DNA from: Pseudomonas kribbensis
GTDB lineage: Bacteria; Pseudomonadota; Gammaproteobacteria; Pseudomonadales; Pseudomonadaceae
Assembly (NCBI RefSeq): GCF_003352185.1
Contig: NZ_CP029608.1
Coordinates: forward strand, 5,560,501-5,624,500
DNA length: 64,000 nt
Direction: 5' to 3'
Under the pieces are notes generated by a model, which saw nothing but the letters and a program-made list of their open reading frames with translations, did no database searches and was not told where the DNA came from. Positions 1 to 8,851 of this stretch are shown here, one piece after another. Each line of letters opens with the position of its first letter. Within the stretch, counting starts at the first letter, position 1. The translations under genes and the position numbers were made by a program.

Positions 1-972
1 TTCATGACCCTGAACATCCTCGGCGTCAGCATCGCCGCGACCTTCGAACTGGTAGTCACCGTACTCGCCGTCGCCGAACTGCTGGTGTTCATGGGCGTGG
101 TTGCGCCGGGCTTCAGTTTCAGCAACTTCGTACTCAATGGCTGGTCGGGCTCCAGTGAATTCAGTCTCGGCTCGATTCCCGGGATCTTCGCCGCCATTCC
201 CTTCGCGATCTGGTTCTTCCTCGCCATCGAGGGCGCGGCCATGGCGGCCGAGGAAGCCAAGGACCCGAAACGCACAATTCCCAAGGCCTATGTCAGCGGC
301 ATCCTGACCCTGGTGTTCCTGGCCATCGGCGTGATGGTGATGGCCGGCGGCGTCGGCGACTGGCGACAACTGGCGAACATCAACGACCCGCTGCCCCAGG
401 CAATGAAAGCGGTGGTCGGCAACAACTCGACGTGGATGCACATGCTGGTGTGGATCGGCCTGTTCGGGCTGGTGGCGAGTTTCCACGGGATCATCCTCGG
501 CTACTCGCGGCAGTTCTTTGCCCTGGCCCGGGCCGGTTACCTGCCGAAAAGCCTGGCCAAACTCTCACGTTTCCAGACCCCGCACCGGGCGATCCTGGCC
601 GGCGGCGTCATCGGCATCGCCGCAATCTACAGCGACGGTCTGGTCAATCTGCAAGGCATGAGCCTCACTGCCGCGATGATCACCATGTCGGTGTTCGGCG
701 CCATCGTGATGTACATCATCAGCATGCTCAGCCTGTTCAAACTGCGCAAAACCGAACCGAATCTCGAGCGTACCTTCCGCGCGCCGGGCTATCCGATCGT
801 GCCCGGGATCGCGCTGTTTCTGGCGCTGGTGTGCCTGGTGGCAATGGCCTGGTTCAACACCCTGATCGGTGGCGTGTTCCTCGGGTTCATGGCTGCCGGT
901 TACCTGTACTTCCAGCTGACCGCCAAGCAACGCTCCGAAGCACCGGCAGACGCTATGCTCGAAGGTATCTAG
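1..972 (+). CDS. eat: Ethanolamine permease, 5' end missing
   Basis: C-terminal 323 codons of an APC-superfamily inner-membrane permease; the frame is open to base 1, so the true start lies outside the window. Hydrophobic membrane segments recur along the protein, and the conserved amphipathic stretch EGAAMAAEEAKDPKR is the APC signature after a transmembrane helix. The family is usually about 450-480 residues, so about a third is missing. It ends 71 bp before eutB and lies on the same strand, so it very probably imports ethanolamine for the lyase. Assignment to ethanolamine rather than another amine rests largely on that context. Confidence 0.9.
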   Translation, partial: FMTLNILGVSIAATFELVVTVLAVAELLVFMGVVAPGFSFSNFVLNGWSGSSEFSLGSIPGIFAAIPFAIWFFLAIEGAAMAAEEAKDPKRTIPKAYVSGILTLVFLAIGVMVMAGGVGDWRQLANINDPLPQAMKAVVGNNSTWMHMLVWIGLFGLVASFHGIILGYSRQFFALARAGYLPKSLAKLSRFQTPHRAILAGGVIGIAAIYSDGLVNLQGMSLTAAMITMSVFGAIVMYIISMLSLFKLRKTEPNLERTFRAPGYPIVPGIALFLALVCLVAMAWFNTLIGGVFLGFMAAGYLYFQLTAKQRSEAPADAMLEGI

Positions 973-1043
973 AAGTTGCACCGGCACCGGGCCTCAGGCT
1001 CGGTGCCTGCACTAAAAGCATTCATTCAGGAGGACTGCGCCCC

Positions 1044-2438
1044 ATGGCCGCATTTGCCCATACCGTCGGCGCCCAGACCTACCGCTTCGACAGCCTCAAG
1101 GACGTGATGGCCAAGGCCAGCCCGGCGCGTTCCGGGGACTTTCTGGCCGGCGTCGCCGCGCTCAACGATGGCGAGCGCGTAGCCGCGCAAATGGCGCTGG
1201 CCGACATCCCGCTGAGCCATTTCCTGCAGGAAGCGCTGATTCCGTACGAAGCCGATGAAGTCACCCGGCTGATCATCGACAGCCATGACAAACAGGCCTT
1301 TGCTGTCGTCAGCCATCTCACCGTTGGCGGCTTTCGCGACTGGCTTTTGAGCGAAGCGGCCGACGAGTCCAGTCTGCGAGCCCTCGCGCCCGGCCTGACG
1401 CCGGAAATGGTCGCCGCCGTGTCGAAGATCATGCGCGTGCAGGATCTGGTGCTGGTGGCACAGAAGATCCGCGTCGTGACGAAATTTCGCGGCACCCTTG
1501 GCCTGCGCGGACGGTTATCCACAAGGCTGCAACCCAATCACCCGACCGACGAACCGTCCGGCATCGCCGCGAGCGTTCTCGACGGTCTGCTGTACGGCAA
1601 CGGCGACGCCATGATCGGCATCAACCCGGCCACCGACAGCATCGCCTCGATCTGCGCGATGCTGGAAATGCTCGACGCAATCATCCAGCGTTACGACATT
1701 CCGACCCAGGCCTGCGTGCTGACCCATGTCACCACTTCTATAGAAGCGATCAACCGTGGTGTGCCGCTGGATCTGGTGTTCCAGTCGATTGCCGGCACCG
1801 AAGCGGCCAATGCCAGTTTCGGTATCAACCTGAACGTGTTGCAGGAAGGTTATGAAGCGGGCCTGAGCCTCAATCGCGGCACGCTCGGACAAAACCTCAT
1901 GTATTTCGAAACAGGCCAGGGCAGCGCGCTGTCGGCCAACGCCCACCACGGCGTCGATCAACAGACCTGCGAGACCCGGGCCTACGCCGTGGCGCGACAT
2001 TTCAAGCCGTTTCTGGTGAACACCGTCGTAGGTTTCATCGGCCCGGAATACCTTTACAACGGCAAACAGATCATCCGCGCCGGCCTCGAAGACCACTTCT
2101 GCGGCAAGTTGCTTGGCGTGCCGATGGGTTGCGACATCTGCTACACCAATCACGCCGAAGCCGACCAGGATGACATGGACACCCTGCTGACCCTGCTGGG
2201 CGTGGCGGGGATCAACTTCATCATGGGCATCCCCGGCTCCGACGACATCATGCTCAACTACCAGACCACTTCGTTCCACGACGCGCTCTATGCACGCCAG
2301 ACCCTGGGCCTGAAACCGGCGCCGGAGTTCGAGCAGTGGCTGGCGAACATGGGCATCTTCACCCAGGCGGACGGCAAGGTCCGCTTCGGCAACAATCTGC
2401 CGCCGGCGTTTCGCCAGGCGTTGGCGCAACTGGGATGA
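1044..2438 (+). CDS. eutB: Ethanolamine ammonia-lyase large (heavy) subunit
   Basis: 464 residues, the normal length for EutB. With EutC it forms the adenosylcobalamin-dependent lyase that splits ethanolamine into acetaldehyde and ammonia. The protein begins [19 protein letters not shown] and has the family's TIM-barrel blocks, including [10 protein letters not shown] and the C-terminal [21 protein letters not shown]. The start at 1044 has an AGGAGG ribosome site at about 1028-1033; the same frame stays open far upstream but overlaps the permease gene. No carboxysome-like eut shell genes are visible, so this is the short soluble eat-eutB-eutC arrangement usual in Pseudomonas. The B12 receptor gene btuB is in the same window. 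Confidence 0.97.
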   Translation: MAAFAHTVGAQTYRFDSLKDVMAKASPARSGDFLAGVAALNDGERVAAQMALADIPLSHFLQEALIPYEADEVTRLIIDSHDKQAFAVVSHLTVGGFRDWLLSEAADESSLRALAPGLTPEMVAAVSKIMRVQDLVLVAQKIRVVTKFRGTLGLRGRLSTRLQPNHPTDEPSGIAASVLDGLLYGNGDAMIGINPATDSIASICAMLEMLDAIIQRYDIPTQACVLTHVTTSIEAINRGVPLDLVFQSIAGTEAANASFGINLNVLQEGYEAGLSLNRGTLGQNLMYFETGQGSALSANAHHGVDQQTCETRAYAVARHFKPFLVNTVVGFIGPEYLYNGKQIIRAGLEDHFCGKLLGVPMGCDICYTNHAEADQDDMDTLLTLLGVAGINFIMGIPGSDDIMLNYQTTSFHDALYARQTLGLKPAPEFEQWLANMGIFTQADGKVRFGNNLPPAFRQALAQLG

Positions 2439-3268
2439 GTCAGATGGAAAAACCGCCCGTCGATCCACAAAACCCCTGGCTTGAGCTGCGTCGCCTGACC
2501 CCGGCGCGGATCGCCCTCGGCCGTACCGGCACCAGCCTGCCGACCCGCGCACAACTGGATTTCCAGTACGCCCACGCGCAGGCCCGGGATGCCGTGCATT
2601 TGCCCTTCGATCACGCCGGGCTCAGCGCCCAACTGGCCGAACGCCAACGTGACAGCCTGCTGCTGCACAGCGCGGCGACGGATCGCAACAGTTACCTGCA
2701 ACGCCCGGATCTGGGGCGCAAGTTGAGCGATCAATCGGCCCAAGCCCTTCGCAAATATGCACTGGCGCATCCGGGCGGGGTGGATCTGGTCATTGTCGTG
2801 GCTGACGGGCTTTCAGCGCTGGCGGTGCATCGCCATACCTTGCCGTTCATCTCCCGACTGGAAGAACAGATGACCGCCGACGAATGGTCAATCGCACCGG
2901 TGGTGCTGGTTGAGCAAGGTCGGGTGGCGGTTGGCGATGAAATCGGCCAGTTGCTGGGGGCAAAAATGGTCGTGATGCTGATCGGAGAGCGCCCCGGCCT
3001 CAGTTCACCGGACAGCCTCGGTTTATATTTCACCTACAATCCAAAGGTCGGCCTCACCGATGCCTACCGCAATTGCATCTCCAATGTGCGGCTTGAAGGC
3101 TTGAGCTACGGCATGGCGGCCCATCGCCTGCTGTATCTGATGCGCGAAGCCTGTAGACGGCAGCTGTCGGGGGTCAATCTGAAGGACGAGGCGCAGGTTC
3201 AGACGCTGGAATCGGAAGCCGGTGCAGATATGAAGAGTAATTTCCTACTCGATCCGCCCCCCGCCTGA
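2435..3268 (+). CDS. eutC: Ethanolamine ammonia-lyase small (light) subunit
   Basis: 277 residues. Its start overlaps the eutB stop by 4 bp (ATGA), implying translational coupling of the two subunits. The small subunit supplies part of the cobalamin-binding site; the stretches [17 protein letters not shown] and [23 protein letters not shown] are typical of EutC. The C-terminal segment carries [19 protein letters not shown], also a family block. It closes the ethanolamine operon; 115 bp of non-coding sequence follow before the next gene. Confidence 0.96.
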   Translation: MSQMEKPPVDPQNPWLELRRLTPARIALGRTGTSLPTRAQLDFQYAHAQARDAVHLPFDHAGLSAQLAERQRDSLLLHSAATDRNSYLQRPDLGRKLSDQSAQALRKYALAHPGGVDLVIVVADGLSALAVHRHTLPFISRLEEQMTADEWSIAPVVLVEQGRVAVGDEIGQLLGAKMVVMLIGERPGLSSPDSLGLYFTYNPKVGLTDAYRNCISNVRLEGLSYGMAAHRLLYLMREACRRQLSGVNLKDEAQVQTLESEAGADMKSNFLLDPPPA

Positions 3269-3383
3269 ACCGTTTCCGCATTGCCTTACTGCGCCGGTTT
3301 CAGGCAGGATCGACGCACGGCCGCCCGGGTTTCCCATCGCCGTCAGAGCAGTTGAAGACAGCCACTTGAAGACGAGACCTATC

Positions 3384-3845
3384 ATGCGGATTATTCAAGC
3401 GACCCTCGAACACCTGGACCTGCTGGCCCCGCTGTTCGTCAAATATCGAGAGTTCTACGGCGCACTGCCTTATCCGGACTCGTCCCGGGCCTTCCTCGAA
3501 AAGCGTCTGCGGCGCAAGGAATCGGTCATTTACCTGGCCCTGGCCGATGATGACGACAAGAAGCTCATGGGCTTCTGCCAGCTCTACCCGAGCTTTTCCT
3601 CGCTGTCGCTCAAGCGCGTGTGGATCCTCAACGATATCTATGTCGCCGAAGATGCCCGCCGCCAACTGGTCGCCGACAACCTGATCCGCACCGCCAAGCG
3701 CATGGCCAAGGAAACCCAGGCCGTGCGCATGCGCGTGTCCACCAGCAGCGACAACGAAGTGGCGCAGAAAACCTACGAATCCATCGGATTCAAGGAAGAC
3801 ACCGAGTTCAAGAACTACATTTTGCCGATCAGCGACGAACTCTGA
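3384..3845 (+). CDS. GNAT family N-acetyltransferase
   Basis: 153 residues with a GNAT fold: N-terminal MRIIQATLEHLDLLAPLF (beta1-alpha1), a central WILNDIYVAEDARRQLVADNLIRTA stretch that corresponds to the acetyl-CoA-binding motif A, and a C-terminal QKTYESIGFKED motif B. The ATG at 3384 was preferred over an in-frame ATG at 3366 because the protein then begins directly with the first strand of the fold. Substrate is unknown. An acetyltransferase follows eutC at the equivalent P. aeruginosa locus (from memory), so it is a conserved neighbour rather than an insertion. Confidence 0.85.
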   Translation: MRIIQATLEHLDLLAPLFVKYREFYGALPYPDSSRAFLEKRLRRKESVIYLALADDDDKKLMGFCQLYPSFSSLSLKRVWILNDIYVAEDARRQLVADNLIRTAKRMAKETQAVRMRVSTSSDNEVAQKTYESIGFKEDTEFKNYILPISDEL

Positions 3846-3865
3846 TTTTTTCTAACAGTGCGGAT

Positions 3866-3912
3866 GCAGGCCTTTGTGGCGAAGGTGCGAACCCCTCGCC
3901 ACAAAGGCCTGC
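3866..3912. repeat. Perfect 17-bp inverted repeat (REP-like or terminator hairpin)
   Basis: Arms GCAGGCCTTTGTGGCGA at 3866-3882 and its exact complement at 3896-3912, separated by 13 bp. It lies 21 bp after the acetyltransferase stop. There is no T-run after it, so it is more like the short GC-rich intergenic palindromes of fluorescent pseudomonads than a classical terminator. It could still stabilise the 3' end of the upstream transcript. Confidence 0.7.
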
Positions 3913-4082
3913 CCCTCGCTTCCCCCTCGAAATGCCCCGCTACAAAACCAACGCGCTTTTCACCTATCAGATCGTATAATCCTGTGCTTTCCGGCTTGTA
4001 AGAAAAACTACACCCGCTTGTAGGCTTACACCGAATCATCCGCACAGGCCTGCCGAGTCGGGCCATCACCACAGGTGCCCAC

Positions 4083-4739
4083 ATGGATTTCAACCCGATC
4101 GACATCATTCTGCATCTCGACGTCTACCTCGACATGCTGGTGAACAACTATGGGACCTGGATCTACGCCATCCTGTTTCTGGTCATCTTTTGCGAAACCG
4201 GCCTGGTGGTCACACCGTTCCTGCCGGGTGATTCGCTGCTGTTCATCGCCGGCGCAGTGGCCGCAGGTGGCGGCATGGACCCGGTGCTGCTGGCCGGTCT
4301 GCTGATGCTGGCGGCGATTCTCGGCGACAGTACCAACTACGTGATCGGACGAACGGCCGGCGAGAAGCTGTTCAGCAACCCGAACTCGAAGATCTTCCGC
4401 CGGGATTATCTGCAACAGACTCACGACTTCTACGACAAGCACGGCGGCAAGACCGTGACCCTGGCGCGCTTCCTGCCGATCATCCGGACGTTTGCACCGT
4501 TCGTCGCCGGTGTCGCCAAAATGCCTTATCCGCGTTTCTTCGGCTTCAGCGTATTCGGCACCATCCTGTGGGTCGGCGGCCTGGTGACTCTGGGCTACTT
4601 CTTCGGCAACGTACCGTTTATCAAGAAGAACCTGTCGCTGCTGGTGGTGGGCATCATCCTGCTGTCGCTGGTGCCGATGATCATCGGCATGCTGCGCAGC
4701 CGCCTCGGTGGCGCCGGTTCCAAAGCCGAATCGCGCTGA
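4083..4739 (+). CDS. DedA family inner-membrane protein
   Basis: 218 residues. DedA (SNARE-associated/VTT domain) proteins are polytopic membrane proteins needed for envelope homeostasis; members are now thought to move lipid carriers such as undecaprenyl phosphate across the membrane. The hallmark pieces are present: FCETGLVVTPFLPGDSLL near residues 36-55, the basic stretch RTAGEKLFSNPNSKIFRRDYL, and the re-entrant motif TLARFLPIIRTFAPFVAGVAKMPYPRF. At least four hydrophobic segments are seen. A 3-bp gap separates it from the MtfA-like gene, so the two are probably co-transcribed. Confidence 0.93.
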   Translation: MDFNPIDIILHLDVYLDMLVNNYGTWIYAILFLVIFCETGLVVTPFLPGDSLLFIAGAVAAGGGMDPVLLAGLLMLAAILGDSTNYVIGRTAGEKLFSNPNSKIFRRDYLQQTHDFYDKHGGKTVTLARFLPIIRTFAPFVAGVAKMPYPRFFGFSVFGTILWVGGLVTLGYFFGNVPFIKKNLSLLVVGIILLSLVPMIIGMLRSRLGGAGSKAESR

Positions 4740-4743
4740 TCCG

Positions 4744-5556
4744 ATGTGGTCACTGAGCGCCTGGCGACGCCGGCGCATTCTGGCTAAGCACCCGATTGCC
4801 GATGACATGTGGCAGCGGGTGCATCACCACTTGAGCTTCCTCGACGGCATCAGCGCCACGGAAGATCAGTGGCTGCGCGAAGCCAGCGTCCTGTTCCTCG
4901 AAGAAAAGCACCTGACCGCACTGCCCGGCGTCGAACTGCATCAGGAACAACGCCTGCTGCTCGCCACCCAGGCGCAATTGCCGCTGATGCACCTTGGCGA
5001 TCTGAACTGGTATCAGGGCTTTCACGAAATCATTCTGTACCCCGACGACTTTCTCAGCCCCCAGCGCCACCGCGATGCCAGTGGCGTCGAGCATGAGTGG
5101 GACGGCGAGCACAGCGGCGAAGCGTGGCAACAAGGGCCGATCATTCTCGCCTGGCCCGGAGTGATGGCCAGTGGTGGCTGGGAAGGCTACAACCTGGTGA
5201 TCCACGAGCTGGCGCACAAACTCGACATGCTCAACGGCAACGCCAACGGCCTGCCACCGCTGCACGCCGACATGCGAGTCAGCGACTGGGCCGAGGTCAT
5301 GCAAAAGGCTTATGACGACCTCAACCGCCAGCTCGACCGCCATCCGGACGCCGAAACCGCCATCGACCCGTATGCCGCCGAGAACCCGGCCGAGTTCTTC
5401 GCCGTCACCAGCGAGTACTTTTTCAGTGCCCCGGATCTGCTGCACGAGGCTTATCCACAGGTGTATGCGCAACTGCAGCTTTTCTACCGACAGGACCCGC
5501 TGGCCCGACTGAAGCAACTTCAGGCCACCGACCCGGTCTATCAGGCACACGAGTAA
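4744..5556 (+). CDS. mtfA: MtfA-type zinc-dependent peptidase
   Basis: 270 residues. Contains the HExxH zinc motif in VIHELAHKLDMLNG (His154, Glu155, His158) and a downstream Glu-rich segment NPAEFFAVTSEYFF that provides the third ligand in this gluzincin family. E. coli MtfA is an aminopeptidase that binds the Mlc repressor and so affects the glucose phosphotransferase system; whether the Mlc link holds in Pseudomonas is unknown. The ATG at 4744, 4 bases after the dedA-type stop, was preferred over an ATG at 4708 inside the preceding gene. Confidence 0.9.
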   Translation: MWSLSAWRRRRILAKHPIADDMWQRVHHHLSFLDGISATEDQWLREASVLFLEEKHLTALPGVELHQEQRLLLATQAQLPLMHLGDLNWYQGFHEIILYPDDFLSPQRHRDASGVEHEWDGEHSGEAWQQGPIILAWPGVMASGGWEGYNLVIHELAHKLDMLNGNANGLPPLHADMRVSDWAEVMQKAYDDLNRQLDRHPDAETAIDPYAAENPAEFFAVTSEYFFSAPDLLHEAYPQVYAQLQLFYRQDPLARLKQLQATDPVYQAHE

Positions 5557-5601
5557 GGCCCGGACGACCTTCGGTGCATGGCATCGCGGGTGGAATATGC
5601 C

Positions 5602-5607
5602 TATAAT
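5602..5607 (+). promoter_or_regulatory. Possible -10 element of ppa
   Basis: A perfect TATAAT lies 62 bp before the ppa start. The hexamer 17 bp further upstream (TGGCAT at 5579-5584) matches the sigma70 -35 consensus poorly, so this is a weak prediction. Confidence 0.35.
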
Positions 5608-5668
5608 CGCCGCCACTTTTTGGTCAATCCGGCCAAGTGTTTTGGTCTACTAACGGGGGCAACGCCCA

Positions 5669-6196
5669 ATGAGCTACAGCAAGATTCCGGCTGGCAAAGA
5701 CCTGCCGAACGACATCTACGTCGCGATCGAGATCCCGGCCAACCACGCGCCGATCAAATACGAAATCGACAAAGACAGCGATTGCCTGTTCGTTGACCGT
5801 TTCATGGCCACCCCGATGTTCTACCCGGCCAACTACGGTTACATCCCGAACACCCTGGCTGACGACGGTGATCCCCTGGACGTGCTGGTCGTAACCCCTT
5901 ACCCGGTTGCGCCAGGTTCGGTGATCCGCGCGCGTCCGGTCGGCATCCTGAACATGACCGACGACGGCGGCGGCGATGCCAAAGTCATCGCAGTCCCTCA
6001 CGACAAGCTGTCCCAGCTGTACGTGGACGTGAAGGAATACACCGACCTGCCAGCCCTGCTGATTCAGCAGATCGAGCACTTCTTCGCGAACTACAAAGAT
6101 CTCGAAAAAGGCAAATGGGTGAAAATCGAAGGCTGGGACGGCGCTGACGCTGCCCGTGCCGCGATCACCAAGTCGGTTGCTGCCTACAAAGGCTAA
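5669..6196 (+). CDS. ppa: Inorganic pyrophosphatase
   Basis: 175 residues, typical for the family I soluble enzyme that hydrolyses pyrophosphate and so drives biosynthetic reactions forward. The signature with its metal-binding aspartates, [10 protein letters not shown], is clear, as is the N-terminal [18 protein letters not shown] and the [19 protein letters not shown] block. It has its own upstream -10-like sequence and is followed by a strong terminator, so it is probably monocistronic. Confidence 0.98.
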   Translation: MSYSKIPAGKDLPNDIYVAIEIPANHAPIKYEIDKDSDCLFVDRFMATPMFYPANYGYIPNTLADDGDPLDVLVVTPYPVAPGSVIRARPVGILNMTDDGGGDAKVIAVPHDKLSQLYVDVKEYTDLPALLIQQIEHFFANYKDLEKGKWVKIEGWDGADAARAAITKSVAAYKG

Positions 6197-6223
6197 GCCT
6201 CGCGACCTGCGACACGCTTGAAG

Positions 6224-6250
6224 AAAACCCCGGTTGATCCGGGGTTTTTT
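6224..6250 (+). terminator. Rho-independent terminator after ppa
   Basis: Ten-base arms AAAACCCCGG (6224-6233) and CCGGGGTTTT (6239-6248) around a 5-base loop, running into a six-T tract. It begins 28 bp after the ppa stop. Confidence 0.92.
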
Positions 6251-6270
6251 GTGCCTGGTCGATAGGTGCT

Positions 6271-6285
6271 TAAACAGCTTGTTTA
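6271..6285. promoter_or_regulatory. Palindrome TAAACA-GCT-TGTTTA, candidate operator
   Basis: Perfect 6-bp arms with a 3-bp spacer, about 130 bp upstream of the S24-type repressor gene. A second small palindrome, GGTTT-ATTC-AAACC, lies at 6376-6389 close to the start codon. Repressors of this class commonly autoregulate through palindromic operators, so these are candidates; no binding data are available. Confidence 0.35.
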
Positions 6286-6417
6286 TAGCGGCCTACAGAA
6301 AAGTTTTGCTGTGTGTAATTTCCCACAAGTACGTCTTACATCCCGTCGCAAAATTTGCCCTGATTTTGAACGCAAGGTTTATTCAAACCGCTCTAGGCCG
6401 GCCGTAGACTCGTGTTT

Positions 6418-7155
6418 ATGAGAAAGAACACTAGCGGTCCAAGATTCAAGGCACTCCTGGAAGCTGCGAACATCACCACCACGGGATTCGCAAAGTTCTG
6501 GGGCACGGAAGCCCAAAACGTTCATAACTGGTACACCCGGGGCGTACCCGCGTACCGCATGGAAGAAGTCGCGCGCCTGCTCTCCGTCAATAGCCAGTGG
6601 CTGAAAACCGGCGAAGGTCCGAAAGAAGCGCCGCACCTGTATACCGCCGGCGACACGCTGGATGCCCAGGCGATTCAGGGCGTCTATACGGTGCTCGAAA
6701 CCAACGACATCGAACTGCCGCTCTACAAGGAAGCCCCGACTGCACCTGGCTCCGACAAGACCCATGTCATCAAGGACCCGGAGCAAACCATCCGCCTGCC
6801 CCGCAGTCACCTCGAAGCCCTGGAAATCCGCCATACCGACGCCATCTGCACCCACATGATCGGCAACAGCATGGCCGAGAAGATCGAAGACGGCTCCACC
6901 CTCGCCATCGACCGCGGCCTCACCCAGGTGGTGGACGGCGAAATCTACGCCATCGAACACGACGGCATGCTGCGCATCAAATACCTGCACCGCATGCCCG
7001 GCAACGCCCTGCGCCTGCGCAGCCACAACAGTGCCGAATACCCGGACGAAATCTTCCGCGCCGCGCAGATCGAGGAGCAGAGGATTCATGTGCTGGGGTG
7101 GGTGTTCTGGTGGTCGACCCTGGGCAAGCGGCGGCCGGTGGTGCCGTTTCTCTGA
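6418..7155 (+). CDS. XRE/S24 LexA-like transcriptional regulator
   Basis: 245 residues. An N-terminal helix-turn-helix (about residues 8-65, FAKFWGTEAQNVHNWYTRGVP) is joined to a C-terminal S24 peptidase-like domain with the catalytic Ser-Lys dyad: Ser151 in MIGNSM and Lys188 in LRIKYLH. Family members are phage-type or SOS-linked repressors, such as PrtR and AlpR. I do not see an Ala-Gly pair about 35 residues before Ser151, where LexA and cI are cut; the only Ala-Gly in the linker is at 77-78. Self-cleavage is therefore uncertain. An alternative GTG start at 6412 adds two residues. No phage genes lie nearby. Confidence 0.85.
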   Translation: MRKNTSGPRFKALLEAANITTTGFAKFWGTEAQNVHNWYTRGVPAYRMEEVARLLSVNSQWLKTGEGPKEAPHLYTAGDTLDAQAIQGVYTVLETNDIELPLYKEAPTAPGSDKTHVIKDPEQTIRLPRSHLEALEIRHTDAICTHMIGNSMAEKIEDGSTLAIDRGLTQVVDGEIYAIEHDGMLRIKYLHRMPGNALRLRSHNSAEYPDEIFRAAQIEEQRIHVLGWVFWWSTLGKRRPVVPFL

Positions 7156-7164
7156 GTCACCCGG

Positions 7165-7193
7165 TGTGGTGGGAGCCAGCCTGCTGGCGATGA
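7165..7193. repeat. Single degenerate REP element
   Basis: GTGGTGGGAGCCAGCCTGCT followed by GGCGATGAG resembles the P. fluorescens REP consensus (GTGGGAGC, a GAGC-type hairpin, then GCGAT), with the hairpin core changed to CCAGC/GCTGG. It lies about 10 bp after the stop of the S24 regulator. Compare the intact REPIN at 23004-23094. Confidence 0.6.
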
Positions 7194-7282
7194 GGCCCTG
7201 AAAGTCGGTACAAATCCCGGATTTTCTCCAGTTTGATCGCTCTAAACCGCACTTCAAGCTGGGAATCAGAAGCAAAACTCAG

Positions 7283-7468
7283 TATCCTGCGCCCCACATT
7301 CGCGCATCGACCCGCCCAGCGGCCCAGATGACGCCTGACGCGGCAGACCACTGTCTGACCAAGTCCCACAGCCGGACGCAAGATCCGGGTGTACGTTTTG
7401 AAGGCTGGCGCGGTTTACCAAAAATAAACCAAGCCAGTCCCCGAGAAGCCGGCCACAAGCCGGCTTTT
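7283..7468 (+). ncRNA. Candidate small RNA ending in a terminator
   Basis: A weak -10-like TATCCT at 7283 precedes about 180 bp without a good reading frame. Near its end is a hairpin, GGCT...GGTTTA (7412-7417) pairing with TAAACC (7425-7430)...AGCC, followed at once by a rho-independent terminator. The terminator lies about 290 bp beyond the S24 regulator stop, so it belongs either to a separate small RNA or to a long 3' untranslated region. I do not recognise it as 6S, 4.5S, tmRNA, RNase P or a Gac/Rsm sRNA. Confidence 0.25.
7446..7468 (+). terminator. Rho-independent terminator
   Basis: Arms AAGCCGGC (7446-7453) and GCCGGCTT (7459-7466) around CACAA, continuing into a T-run. No protein gene ends nearby on this strand. 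Confidence 0.75.
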
Positions 7469-7682
7469 TAATGCCCGCAGAAAAGTTGCTGATTCAGCAT
7501 TAATAGTGTCAACACCGCTTTCCCGCTAGGCACAGACGCCTGAAAGTGTAAGTCGCATCTCTTTGTGCCGAAGGAAATCTCCTAGAGCGCTCCAGTCACC
7601 TTGCGCCTGAGAATTGCGCTGGCTAATCTTCAGCCTTGCCTGCAACCCCGTAAGGCAGCACCGATAGCCAGGCGGAAATAGC

Positions 7683-8744
7683 ATGCTCGACAACCCTGTC
7701 AGCCTAAGTACACAGCCCGAGGGTTACAGCGAATGGCTGACCGATCTCAAGAGCCGAATCCATAGCGCTCAACAGCGCGCAACACTGGCAGTCAATCGCG
7801 AACTAGTGCTTCTTTACTGGCAGATCGGCCACGATATCCTGTCTCGGCAAGCGCAACAGGGCTGGGGAGCAAAGGTGATCGACCGCCTGGCTCAGGATCT
7901 GCGTGCAGCGTTTCCAGAAATGAAAGGTTTTTCCCCACGCAATCTCAAATACATGCGCGCTTTTGCGGAGGCGTGGCCGGACGCAACATTTGTGCAAGGG
8001 GTGCTTGCACAATTGCCTTGGTATCATCAGCTGGCGCTGCTGGACAAATTACATTGCACAGAAAGCCGCCTCTGGTACGCCTCTCAGGCCATCGAGCACA
8101 ACTGGTCACGCAGCATTCTGGTAATGCAAATCGAGACCCGCTTGCTGGAGCGCAGCGGCAAGGCAATCAGTAACTTCGACAGCAACCTGCCAAAACCTCA
8201 TTCCGACCTAGCCCGCGAGTCGCTGAAAGACCCGTACCGTTTCGATTTCCTCGGTCTGACCGTAGATGCCCAAGAAAGAGAAATTGAAAATGCTCTAATC
8301 AAGCATGTCACTGATTTCCTCTTGGAGCTGGATGCAGGCTTTGCATTCGTCGGTCAGCAAGTACTGCTGGATGTGGGTGGTGACGAGTTCTTTATCGATC
8401 TGCTGTTTTATCACCTCAAGCTCCGTTGCTACGTGGTGATAGAACTCAAGGCTGGCAAATTCAAGCCCGAGCATTTGGGGCAACTGAGTTTTTATCTGAC
8501 CGCAGTCGATGCACAGCTCAAACACCCCCAGGACAGCCCGACCATTGGTCTACTGCTATGCAAAAGCAAAAATAAGGTAGTAGCTGAATATGCCCTACGT
8601 GACAACGCCCGCCCTATCGGGGTGGCGGAATACCAATTGGTAGAGTCTCTGCCGGTAGAATTTCAAACCAGCCTGCCCAGCATCGAACAAATCGAGCGTG
8701 AGCTGGCGAGTGATGACATATCGAGGAATGGTGACGAGCACTGA
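7683..8744 (+). CDS. YhcG-type PDDEXK nuclease family protein (DUF1016)
   Basis: 353 residues. The N-terminal half (about 15-170) matches the DUF1016 N domain, with VNRELVLLYWQIGHDI, WGAKVIDRLAQDLRAAFP and FSPRNLKYMRAFAEAW. The C-terminal half has a PD-(D/E)XK nuclease core: Asp239 in FFIDLLFYH, then Glu254-x-Lys256 in VVIELKAGKF and Gln267 in GQLSFYL, all apparently intact. YhcG proteins are common in accessory DNA next to restriction or other defence genes, but their role is not settled; none of those genes is present here, so this is an orphan copy. Base composition is less GC-rich than in neighbouring housekeeping genes, suggesting transfer. Confidence 0.88.
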   Translation: MLDNPVSLSTQPEGYSEWLTDLKSRIHSAQQRATLAVNRELVLLYWQIGHDILSRQAQQGWGAKVIDRLAQDLRAAFPEMKGFSPRNLKYMRAFAEAWPDATFVQGVLAQLPWYHQLALLDKLHCTESRLWYASQAIEHNWSRSILVMQIETRLLERSGKAISNFDSNLPKPHSDLARESLKDPYRFDFLGLTVDAQEREIENALIKHVTDFLLELDAGFAFVGQQVLLDVGGDEFFIDLLFYHLKLRCYVVIELKAGKFKPEHLGQLSFYLTAVDAQLKHPQDSPTIGLLLCKSKNKVVAEYALRDNARPIGVAEYQLVESLPVEFQTSLPSIEQIERELASDDISRNGDEH

Positions 8745-8851
8745 TCGCACCAGCTTTTTGGATTAAGACAGAGGTCATTATTCAGTCCCGAGAAACATCG
8801 ACCTCGCGGAGAGTTTCACCGTTACCCGGCACGGAAAAGCAAGGAACAATA

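Larger units (their letters stand above)
7156..7682. other. Intergenic region with REP, candidate sRNA and terminator
   Basis: 527 bp without a convincing protein gene. It contains a single REP-like hairpin at 7165-7193, a structured stretch ending in a clear terminator at 7446-7468, and about 210 bp before the nuclease gene in which I see only a short hairpin (GCCTT/AAGGC near 7633-7655). It is less GC-rich than the flanking housekeeping genes. Confidence 0.6.

Noticed and set aside
432..1043. In-frame upstream extension of eutB
   Set aside because: It overlaps the ethanolamine permease gene, lacks similarity to EutB, and the ATG at 1044 has a strong ribosome site.
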